Below are positions 43,001-51,658 of a stretch of 64,000 nucleotides of DNA, one piece after another (within the stretch, counting starts at the first letter, position 1; the number at the start of each line of letters is the position of its first letter). The notes below the pieces were generated by a model. The model was given only the letters and a program-made list of their open reading frames with translations, made no database searches and was not told where the DNA came from. The DNA comes from Lycocorax pyrrhopterus obiensis (taxonomy: Eukaryota > Chordata > Aves > Passeriformes > Paradisaeidae): NCBI GenBank assembly GCA_014706295.1, contig JACSVZ010000025.1, positions 1,612,001 through 1,676,000 on the forward strand, read 5' to 3'. Both the position numbers and the translations under genes were made by a program.

Positions 43001-44869
43001 CAGAATTTCCCAATGGTCCGGACCACCTGCCCAATCTGCAGAGCCAGCTCGTAGGTGGGAGCCAGGCAGAGGCACTGGCGGGAGAGCAGAGGAAGGAGCT
43101 GTCAGGCCCAGGATGGGGAACACCGGGCAGGGACAGCAGGAGGAGCACAGCAGCATCCCACAGCACTGAGGCGCAGGGGACGGGGCAGGGTGACACGGCT
43201 GGAGGTTCAGGAGCTCGGCTGTGTTCCCAGCTCCAGCCAAGGGGGCAGAAAGAAGCTGCTGCCTCTATTTTTGAGGAGAAAATTCCTCTCTCAGAAGCGT
43301 GGTGCAGCTCATTCTCATACCCTAGTTCAGTCACACTGTCCATACACACAAGAGGAGATCTTACATGGCTGGAAACAGCCAACAAACTGGTTCTGCACCC
43401 AGAGCAGGGACTGGGAGTACCTGATCACCAGAAACCAGCAGTGTCTGCAGCTGCTCCTCAAAACTTCAATTCCAGGATAGCCTGGATTGATCCACTCTGG
43501 CAAGTCAAAGCACCTCCCTGAGGTGGGCACTGTGCTTTTGGTCCTACCTGCCACTGTCATGGGCCCTGGTGGTTTATCATCCCACTCCAGCAGGTAAAGT
43601 CACACAGGAACGGGGACAAAGCCCAAAGCTCTGCCCCCAGCAGTGTCCTGGGTGCTTGGGCCAACCCCTCCTGCAGCAGCTCTCCCTGTCCTGCGTTACC
43701 TGCGGGTATTTCTCGTTGGCACTGGCTCTGCTCAACATGGCCAAGACAAAAGCTGCTGTTTTCCCTGTCCCTGACTGGCTCTGGGCAATCAGATTTTGGG
43801 GCCTGCAAGGCAAAAGCAGCTTTGTGGAGTGCAGGGGTCGGGGCATTCCTGCTTGGCACCACAGTGCCGAGATGCCGGGGATCTCTGCCTACTCACGGGT
43901 ATGCCAGCATGAGCGGCAGAGCCTGCTCCTGGATTTTGGATGGTCTGTTGAAGCCCATCATATAAACCCCCTGCAAGAGCTCCTTCTTCCTGTGGAAACA
44001 AAGCATCCCAAGTGCCCATGTGAAGGAGGCTGGCGGCGCTGGAGCCTGGTGGGGCTGGGGGCTGTGGCAACTCACAGGGGCAGCTCCTCGAAGGTCTTGA
44101 TGGAAAAGAGTGGGGAGCTGGGGTCCCGCTGCAGGATCTCCACGTGCTGCTGGGACTCCACCAGGGATGTGTGGATCAACTTGTTCATCAGTGAGAGCTC
44201 TGCCAGCGGCACTGGGAAAGGCAGCAACTCCGTAAATAAAACAAATGGAATCACAGAATCATTAGGGTTGGAAGGGATCTCTGGAAATCATCCAGTCCAA
44301 ACCCCCTGCCAAGGCAGGGTCAACTGGAGCAGGTGACACAGGAACGTGTTCCTGTATGTCTGGAATGTCTGTAAAGAGGGAGAATCCAGGACCTCCCTGG
44401 GCAGCCTGTCCCAGAGCTCTGCCGCTCTCCATGTCAAGAAGTTCTTCCTCATGCTGAGGTGGAACTTCTTGTGTTTTAATTTACGACAAAAGCCTTGTAA
44501 CGAGAATCGTCTTCTCTCTCCACCCCCTTCACCGCACCCCCGGGGGCAGCGGCCGCCCCTCCCTCGGGACCCCGCGGGGGTCGCTCCGTGCTCGGCGGGG
44601 CTCCGAGCGCGGGCTGACGCCGACATCCCCGGTGGCCTCCGGGACCCACCTCTCTCCTCGTCCTCCGCCTCGGCCCGGGGCGCGGGGGGCGAGGGGGGCA
44701 GGCCGAGCCCGCGGGCCGTGCCCCGGCCGGGCCGCTCGGGGCAGCGCAGCCCGGGCCAGCGGGAGGCCGAGCGGCGCAGCGCGGCCCCATGCCAGGGGCA
44801 GCCCGGGCCGGGGCCGCTGTCCGTGCCCGCCGGGCCGAGCCCGCCGAGCCCGCGCTCCGCCCCCGCCAT
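40075..44869 (-). CDS. DDX25: DDX25 (GRTH), DEAD-box RNA helicase, complete
   Basis: ATP-dependent RNA helicase; in mammals a testis protein needed for mRNA export and translation in spermatids. Exons in gene order: 44869-44650, 44211-44076, 43989-43897, 43802-43700, 43074-42960, 42618-42441, 42180-41943, 41722-41560, 41433-41245, 40139-40075. Phases agree; 1500 nt, 499 residues (human 483). Helicase motifs seen: FNRPSKIQ Q-motif, [10 protein letters not shown] motif I (about 156-165), APTYELALQ Ia, GTPGT Ib, LDEAD motif II (about 261-265), FSAT motif III (293-296), NVCARGIDV, and [10 protein letters not shown] motif VI (445-454). DDX19 is the close relative, but [17 protein letters not shown] and ERIIPDP.VIKLR.EELTL favour DDX25, as does position beside HYLS1/PUS3 and CDON. 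The first 73 residues, Gly/Pro/Arg-rich, do not resemble the human N-terminus; the splice into [12 protein letters not shown] does. Confidence 0.93.
40140..41244 (-). other. DDX25 last intron, no gene recognised
   Basis: 1.1 kb between the last two coding exons. Two overlapping + strand open frames of more than 200 codons (40046-40847) cross it, but they run across the DDX25 last exon antisense, share no known domain and have no supporting motif, so they are treated as chance. Confidence 0.6.
44248..44490 (-). repeat. CR1 LINE 3' fragment in DDX25 intron 1
   Basis: Reads on the + strand from GGAATCACAGAATCATTAGG through GGTTGGAAGGGATCTCTGG and CAGTCCAAACCCCCTGCC, then further into the element (AAGAAGTTCTTCCTCATGCT). 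This is the reverse complement of a CR1 3' region, so the element is in the same sense as DDX25. Confidence 0.9.
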
Positions 44870-44990
44870 GGAGCCGTCCCACAGTGCCGGGAGCGCCGGA
44901 TGGGGCGGGAACATCCGGCACCGGCGGCGGCGGGAGCGGGTACGGCCCGGGGGAGCCCAGGGGAGCCGGGCGGAGCGGAGACCCCCGCGG
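44520..44990. promoter_or_regulatory. DDX25: CpG island over DDX25 exon 1
   Basis: Very GC- and CpG-rich segment covering the first exon and the start codon at 44869; the sequence changes sharply from the CR1-containing intron on one side and the minisatellite on the other. No TATA box seen. Confidence 0.65.
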
Positions 44991-45785
44991 TAGGGTGGGG
45001 GTTCCTGGGGTGCTGGGCACAGACACCTCATAGGGCGGGGAGGGTCCCCTGCTGTACACAGGGACTCCATAGGGTGCCAACACTCGTCCCCATAAGGTTT
45101 CGGGAGGTTCCTGGGAGATAGAGCCTGCTGCATGGGGTGTTGGGAATCCCTGGGGAGCTGGGGACAGGGACCACGGAGGAGGGAGAGTCCCCTGCTGCAG
45201 ACAGGGACCCCGCAGGGTTTGGGGGCTGTGTCGTCCCCCCCCCCCCCTTAGGATGCTGAGTCCTGGGACACCAAGAGGGGAGGAGGTGTCCCCAGAGTGA
45301 TGGAGATGCAGGGATCCCATGGGGAGTTGGGGGGTCCTTGAGGTGTTGGGGGACAGGGACCCCATAGGGCAGTGAGGGTGCCCAGTTGCACAGAGGGATC
45401 CTACATGGTGCCAGCACTGGTCCCCAAAAGGTTGTGGGGGGTCTCTGGGGAATAGTGACTGCCCCATAGAATAATGGGGGTTCCTGGGGAGTTGGATGAC
45501 AGGGACCCTGTAGAGCAGGAAGGGGCCCCTGCTGCAGGCAGGGACCCCACAGGGTTTGAGAGGGGAGGGAAGGGGCCCTTGGGTGCTGAAGGAGCAGGGA
45601 AGCTGTAGGGTTGGGGTGCTGTCCCCCATAGGGTTTGGGGAGGGTTTCAAGGGTTCTGGGGGGCAAAGACCCCTTCACAGATGGATGGGGATCCACAGGG
45701 TGCTGGAGAGCCAGGGACCACCAACCTGGAAGGTCCCTGGGGTGCCAGAACCCCTGCAATGTGGGGTGACAGCCGGGTCCTCAAG
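44985..45785. repeat. GC-rich minisatellite between DDX25 and HYLS1
   Basis: About 800 bp of imperfect repeats around words such as CAGGGACCCCATAGGG, CCTGCTGCAGGCAGGGAC, and GGTTCCTGGGGAGTTGG. The apparent long - strand frames (up to 373 codons at 44529-45650) are read-through of this array into DDX25 exon 1, not genes. Confidence 0.8.
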
Positions 45786-46176
45786 CTTGTGTGTCCCCGA
45801 TCTGGGATCACATCCAGGGGAGGTTCAGGGGAAGCTGGACACAGGACTCCAGGCTGCAGCTGTCACATGCTTCCCATCATCTGGCTCCCTTTTCCAGCCA
45901 TCTCACTGAGCTTTTGGGGACCCTTTCCTGCACCAGAACTGCTGCCTTTTCAGTCCATTCCCATATCTGGGAAAAAATTAACACTAATAATAAATAACAC
46001 TACTTCTAGTGCTAATAATACCTTGCTTCCATCCTAAAGCTCCTTTATTTTAAAGATGAGGTAAAATAAGGCAAAGGGAGCAGAGTTAGGTGATGCAGAG
46101 ACAAGCCTGGAATAATTGATGTTGCCTGCAGTGTTTCTAATGAATCCACAGAACAATAAGAAACCTTTGCAGATGC

Positions 46177-46182
46177 TTTATT
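46177..46182 (-). terminator. HYLS1: HYLS1 polyadenylation signal AATAAA (antisense)
   Basis: TTTATT on the + strand, 135 nt downstream of the HYLS1 stop codon; a second copy lies at 46044-46049. Confidence 0.65.
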
Positions 46183-46316
46183 AAGAAAAAAGATATCGCC
46201 GAGACGTCGTAAAGAAAACCTCCTCCACAGCAAAACTTAACCTGCTTGAAGCACACCAGGGGGATTTTCCAGACTATGGAGGATGTTGAGGAGGAGAAAG
46301 CAGCAGGGCTGGGGCT

Positions 46317-47078
46317 CTAGGAGGAGGTGTACCGGCGGGGCATCAAGCAGCGGGCCAGGTCCCGGCGCACGTTGAAGCGCAGGGACTCGCGCTTCTTCAG
46401 CGTGGGCACCACGTACTTGTTGGGGACGATGCGCCTCTGCGGCCGGGGCGGCGGCCCTGGCTGGAGCATCCGCCTCCGCACGGCCCAGCGCAACTCCTGA
46501 TGTGAATCCTCCCCGGGAAAGCTGAATCTCGCCCAATCTTTTTTATATTCTCGAAGTTTGGCCGCTGGGTCAGTTCTCTTCATTTTATCAACCTGTGCAA
46601 CAATGTAGGATGTGGGCGATACCCCTGGAATGGTGTGCTCTGATATAGTGTCGCTGCCAGAATCCCTGAGGAGAGAGCAGGGCCTGTCCTCAAGGAGCCA
46701 GCAATCATCATCATAGTGCAGGTACTCCTCCAAGCAGCCGCTGCTGATCTCCAGCTCCCCTTCGGAGATGGTGTCATCCAAAAAAGTCCTGGAATGCACC
46801 AGGCTCGATGACTCGGCATCGTTGTCTGGCTCGATGTTTGTTGACTCATCAAAGACCTCCACTGTTCCATCGGATTTGTGTCTCAGCACCTTCCTCTTCA
46901 TCACCAACCTCCTGATTTCCCCCTCATCCGCGGGAAGGGCTTGAATAACAATGGATGCCTGGGCATAGGGATCATCACAGGAACGTGAGGGCCCCTCGCT
47001 GCCTCCCTGCCAGGTGCTCAGCTGGCTCAGATCGTCTGCCAGCTGCTCCTCACCCTCTGCTCCTAGCACATTCTCCAT
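46317..47078 (-). CDS. HYLS1: HYLS1, centriolar and ciliogenesis protein
   Basis: Centriole component that binds SAS-4/CPAP and is needed to build the basal body into a cilium; mutated in hydrolethalus syndrome. One coding exon of 253 residues (human 299). The ATG at 47078 is used because a good acceptor (pyrimidine-rich tract ending CTGCAG) places the exon start at 47102 and it is the first ATG; the frame is open a little further only through a GTG. Conserved blocks: LVMKRKVLRHKSDGTVEVFDES at about 58-79 and the C-terminal HYLS-1 box region, TDPAAKLREYKKDW then FPGEDSHQELRW (169-198), followed by PNKYVVPTLKKR (219-230). The middle (81-150) is acidic and poorly conserved. The 5' UTR exon was not identified. 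Confidence 0.95.
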   Translation of the reverse strand: MENVLGAEGEEQLADDLSQLSTWQGGSEGPSRSCDDPYAQASIVIQALPADEGEIRRLVMKRKVLRHKSDGTVEVFDESTNIEPDNDAESSSLVHSRTFLDDTISEGELEISSGCLEEYLHYDDDCWLLEDRPCSLLRDSGSDTISEHTIPGVSPTSYIVAQVDKMKRTDPAAKLREYKKDWARFSFPGEDSHQELRWAVRRRMLQPGPPPRPQRRIVPNKYVVPTLKKRESLRFNVRRDLARCLMPRRYTSS

Positions 47079-47102
47079 GATTCCCACCAAACTGGATGGA
47101 TT

Positions 47103-48019
47103 CTGCAGAAAAAGAAACCAGGGTTAATTTATTGCAGCACATTCAGGCTGGCTAAAGATGTCAAAGGGGCTCTGAGACTCAAGTTTTTGGGTTCAGGGGT
47201 GTTGATTTAGGTTGAGGGTGTCCTCAGTGCACTGCTAAACCTCCTGCTGCCAGCAGAAGGCTCTTTCCTACAGTGACACAAACACAACCCCTAAATTCCT
47301 GCCAGAAAACTACACTAGAATTAATTAACATGATAAATGAAGTACTGAAGGAAAAACACAGGGCAGGTTCTACAAACTGGGCAAGAGATTTAATGGTTTT
47401 TCCCTGTACCTCTGTTTCTAAACCCACAATATGTAGTCATAATTTAATCAGGAGACATCTAAGAGGGTGTTTTACTTCCAGAGGAGGGAAGGGCTCAGTG
47501 CAGTTTGTTTAGATGCTCATTTATGAGTCTGGTGATAGTAAACCTCCAGCCCTGTGACAGAAAGGGATCCAGACATGGATTCCACTCTCAGCACAGGTTT
47601 AGGATCTCTTTAGGGGGATTTGAAAAGCCACAAGTGTTGCCGGTGCCGCTGGGAACGGTGGGAGCAGATGGCAGGGCGGGATGAGTGGCAGCCATCAGCA
47701 CGCTGTCTGCAGCGGGGATGCAGGTGTGAAAGTGAGAAGGGCTCCGTGACGGCTCGCCGGGAACGTGCTGCTGCTGACGGAGCAGATCCCATCAGCTGGG
47801 GGAAGAGGAGTGATTGAAGAGTCCAAAAAAAGAGATCTGAGCGAGATGAAGCTGCCCGAGCTAAGCCCCAGTGGCCCTGCCTGTGCTCCCCTGGGAACAC
47901 TAAGGGCCTCAGACGATAAACACTGACTCTGTTGGTAACAGTTACTTTGCAGAACAAGCCTAGAGATCTAATAAAAACCACATAAAAATGCAAATCCACC
48001 ATTTTTTCTTTCCCTGCAG
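47103..48019. promoter_or_regulatory. Shared divergent promoter region of HYLS1 and PUS3
   Basis: HYLS1 (-) and PUS3 (+) start codons are 989 bp apart, head to head. Both coding exons are preceded by acceptor-like sites (47103-47120 for HYLS1, 48000-48019 for PUS3), so non-coding first exons and the transcription starts should lie in between. The CpG-containing stretch at about 47630-47800 is the best promoter candidate. No other gene seen. Confidence 0.5.
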
Positions 48020-48066
48020 ACCCCAAGGATCCACCAGCAACAAACTGACACTCCAAGGTGGCAGCT

Positions 48067-51000
48067 ATGGCTGAGGAGAGCTTGGCTACTGACCATGAGC
48101 AGCTCCTGAGGAGGGTGCAGGAGCTGGAAGTGGAGGTGAAGCGGCTGCAGGAGAAGCTCCGGGAGGACAAGGAGGGTGCCGGGAGGAGAGAGGCTCCTCC
48201 AGCCCCTGGGAAAGCCAGGAAACGCCAACAACGGCCCTTCGATTTCGGCGCCCACAGCCGCAGACACGTGGCACTGCGCATCGCCTACCTGGGCTGGGGC
48301 TACCAGGGCTTTGCCAGCCAGGAGAACACCCCCAACACCATCGAGGAGAAGCTCTTTGAAGCCCTGAAGAAGACACGGCTGGTGGATGACAGACAGACAT
48401 CCAACTACCACCGCTGCGGGCGCACGGACAAGGGTGTCAGTGCCTTCGGGCAGGTCAGCATCTCATCTCCATGGGAGTTCCTGTGGGTTTTCCTGGGTGG
48501 GATGGAGATCTGGTGGGATTACTGTCCCACAGCACAGCTTGGATTTGTTCTTTAAAAGCCATCAGCTCTTAACCCTGGAAGTGAACCTGGCAATGGCTTC
48601 CTGCATGTAGAATGATGATTTCAGACATTTGAAGCCTTTTTAGTGCCATTTCCCCCCCATATTAGTTGTTTTCCAGGACCCTGTTTTGGAAGGATAAAAC
48701 ATGTTTTAGGCTGCAGATTCTCCAATAGCTGGGTGATGCCCTGCCCTTTGCAGGGCCCTCTCAGCTGATTTAATTTGCCAACCCTACAAAAACCCAAAAT
48801 CCCCAGGAACTGGCTCACTTCCTGCAGCATCAGGCAGCTGAATTTCTGCACAGAAGGGTCTGAGGGGAGCTGCAGCCAGCGGAAGGGAGTGTGGGAGTGG
48901 GAGCTGGAGGGAGGGAGGGAAGCAAGCTGGCCCGCTCGGTGGGCACGGAGCCATCCGGCTGGCTGAGACATTGGGGAGAGCGCAACCCTGGTGGCTTCAC
49001 CATAGGGCTGGGTCTCCTTCCTCCTGTCCCAGCACAGAAAGCAAAGCTGGCAAAGGTTTAGCCTCAAATGGCTGCTCTTGCTCTCCTTCACAGGATGAGC
49101 CACATGAAATCAGGGCATTTGGTGCCTTCTCTTGCGCCACTTCAGCGCACAGCACCCACGGTGGGAATGAACTTGTTCCCACACCAGGCTTCCCAGCCAG
49201 CCAGGCTGTTACTGCCTTCAAGTCATCACCTCCATGGAAAGAAAAAGCACATTATAACCCAGTGACTAAAGCTGAAGCCATTCCGAGACCGTGCTATGTA
49301 GGCAGCCTGCAACTTTCCCTGTTTTATTAATGGAATCCATGGCATCTGCTCGGGTCCTCAGAGGCACTCACAGCTCTGCCGTGGCAGGATTGCCTGACTG
49401 AAGCCACCTTCATCTGTAGGAGACCGTGGATTTATTTCCCAGGGGTGTAGGAAGACTTGGCTCCACATGCTGCTGCGCCCATCCATCCGCACTCTAATCC
49501 TGGCTTTCCTCATTTCTGCAGGTGATCTCCCTGGATCTCCGCTCCAGCCTGCCGGACGGGCAGCAGCTCAATGGCCACACGGGTGAGGGGCAGCAGGAGG
49601 AGCTCCGCTACACCCACATCCTGAACAGGGTGCTGCCACCTGACATCCGGGTGCTGGCCTGGGCCCCCGTGGAGCCAGAGTTCAGCGCCCGCTTCAGCTG
49701 CCTGAGCCGGACCTACCGGTACTTCTTCCCCTGTGCCCAGCTGGACGTGGCCCTCATGGACACCGCGGCCCAGCGCTACGTGGGCACCCACGACTTCCGC
49801 AACCTCTGCAAGATGGACGTGGCCAACGGGGTGCTCAACTTCCAGAGGACGATCCTCAGCGCCAGGGTGACATGGGTGGACAGGGGTGGAGAAGCCGGGC
49901 CACGGGATCCCTTCCGGCTGTGCCAGTTCGAGGTGACGGGACAGGCATTTCTGTACCACCAAGTCCGCTGCATGATGGCCGTGCTCTTCCTCATTGGCCA
50001 GGGCATGGAGAGCCCGGACGTCATTGATGAGCTGCTGAACGTGGAGAAGAACCCCCGGAAACCGCAGTACAGGTAGGGACTGGTCTGGAAAACCCAATGG
50101 GCTGCTCTTCAGAGCAACAGCTGTGCCTGGAGTGCCACTGGCAAGCCGTGTCCCTGCCAGCATGCAAAGCAGTCTCACGCATGGGAACAGCCTGCCAGTG
50201 GCCTCACTGGAATGTATCCACAAGGATCTGTTTTCTTGCTCTTGAGCAAAGCTTTGATAGCTGTAGTCATTGGTATTTGGTGACAATTAAGTCACTTTTT
50301 ATTCAGAAAGTTCTGTGAAGGTCAGGGCTGGTTTTGGCAGATCCATTGTTCTTGAGCCTTTTTGAGGTTCCACCTCCTGTCCTTGTCCCCAGCATGGCGG
50401 TCGAGTTCCCCCTGGTCCTGTACGACTGCGAGTTCCCAGACCTGCAGTGGCTCTACGACCCAGAGGTGCAGGGCTTCAACGTGACACACTTGCAGCAGCT
50501 CTGGGCCAGCCACGCCGTCAAAACCCACGTGCTCCGGGACATGTTGGCAGGGCTGGATGCTGCTCCCATGGCCACCAGAAAAGGTAGAGGGAGTTTGGGG
50601 GTAAAACCTTGGAATGCACACTGACAGGGCAGGGTTAGATGAGATATTGGGAATAAATTCTTCCCTGTGAGGGTGGTAAGAGAAGCTATGGCTGCCCCTG
50701 GATGTGTTGAAAGCCAGGCTGGACAGGGCTTGGAGCAACCTGGTCTAGTGGAAGGTGCCCCTGCCCATGGCAGGGGGTGGAACAAGATAAGCTTTAAGAT
50801 CCGTTCCAACACAACCATTATGGGATTCTGTGAATTACAGAGGATTAACTGGTTTAAAAAAAAAAAAAAGAAAGGAAAGGGTAATTAAACGGATTTTTTC
50901 CATGCTGTCACAGGTCCAGGGAGCAGCCTGGTACCCTGGGGAGAGCTGCAGCCCCCACTCCACAGCCAAATCAGCGGCTTCGTGGAAGGGGTCCAGGCCC

Positions 51001-51203
51001 GCACCTACAAGCCCCTGCTGGCCCGGCCCAGATGCGAGGGGCTGGAGGCCCGGATCGAGCACTTCGTGCGGAGGGGCCGCATCGACCCGCCCCAGGGGCC
51101 GGGGGTGCCGGGGGATTGGGCCGGGGAGCCCCCCGAGGGCAAGCGGGGCAGCACTGGAGCCCCCGAGCAGCTGCCCAAGAGGATCTGTACGGACACCGAG
51201 TGA
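48067..51203 (+). CDS. PUS3: PUS3, tRNA pseudouridine(38/39) synthase, complete
   Basis: Isomerises uridine to pseudouridine at positions 38 and 39 of the tRNA anticodon stem-loop (TruA family). Coding exons: 48067-48453, 49522-50072, 50393-50583, 50914-51203; 1419 nt, 472 residues (human 481). The N-terminal coiled coil (about 9-35, heptads of Leu/Val) is followed by the catalytic core with CGRTDKGVSAFGQ; Asp121 is the catalytic residue. Other landmarks: HILNRVLPPDIRVLAWAPV, SCLSRTYRYFFP, GTHDFRNLCKMDVANGV, and FLYHQVRCMMAVLFLIGQG. The ATG at 48067 aligns with the mammalian start; an acceptor at 48019 shows an upstream non-coding exon. The last two coding exons are separated by a 330-bp intron that is mostly a CR1 element; the encoded protein aligns with human PUS3 across that junction without gap in function-bearing residues. 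Confidence 0.97.
48454..49521 (+). other. PUS3 intron of 1.1 kb, nothing recognised
   Basis: No repeat of a known family and no gene seen; frames of up to 160 codons on the - strand have no recognisable product. Confidence 0.55.
50615..50840 (+). repeat. CR1 LINE 3' fragment within PUS3
   Basis: CR1 3' words in order: AAATTCTTCCCTGTGAGGGT, GAGAAGCTATGGCTGCCCC, AAGCCAGGCTGGACAGGGCT, TCTAGTGGAAGGTGCCCCTG, then a single GGGATTCTGTGAA end. It occupies most of the intron between the last two coding exons. Confidence 0.93.
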
Positions 51204-51299
51204 CGGCGCACCTCGGCACGGGGGGAGCTGACGCTTCACCCCTTTTTTTGTATTACTGTTACCGGAAAAAAAAAAAAACGTTTTTTCAGTGCTATTTTT

Positions 51300-51305
51300 T
51301 ATAAA
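51300..51305 (+). terminator. PUS3: Possible PUS3 polyadenylation signal TATAAA
   Basis: Variant hexamer 97 nt after the stop codon, followed at about 51320-51340 by a G/T-rich stretch. No AATAAA is present before the RPUSD4 promoter. Confidence 0.4.
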
Positions 51306-51534
51306 TCTCGAGAAACCCGGTGTAACGGTGTTGTGTTCTGGGGGGAATAGGAGGAGGCTCAGCACGCACAGAGGCAGTACCGGGGGGGGTGGCTGAGGCT
51401 GTACTGGGCTGGGACCCCCCTCCCCCCGCTCGCTCCCCGGTACCTCAGGCTAGGCCCGGCCCGGCCCGGCCGCGCCGCTCCCGCTGCTCCGTTGTGACCC
51501 GCAACTGCCGCCGCCGTTTAAACACCCCCGCGCG

Positions 51535-51630
51535 CCGCTATTGGCCAGCGGGGCTGCCGCTCAGCTGGCGGCGCCTTCCTATTGGACAGACGCTCCGTGG
51601 TGCCGCACCCGCGGCGCCGCCATTGGCCGG
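51535..51630 (+). promoter_or_regulatory. RPUSD4: RPUSD4 promoter with three ATTGG (inverted CCAAT) boxes
   Basis: ATTGG starts at 51540, 51581 and 51622, exactly 41 bp apart each time, in a GC-rich CpG island (about 51400-51900). Inverted CCAAT boxes of this kind are bound by NF-Y, typical of TATA-less housekeeping promoters. The last box is 37 bp upstream of the ATG at 51659. Confidence 0.75.
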
Positions 51631-51658
51631 CAGAGGGACGCGGAGAAGGAGACAGAAG

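Noticed and set aside
44529..45650. A 373-codon - strand open frame upstream of DDX25
   Set aside because: It is composed of minisatellite repeats running into DDX25 exon 1; overlapping frames are equally open and none shows a domain.
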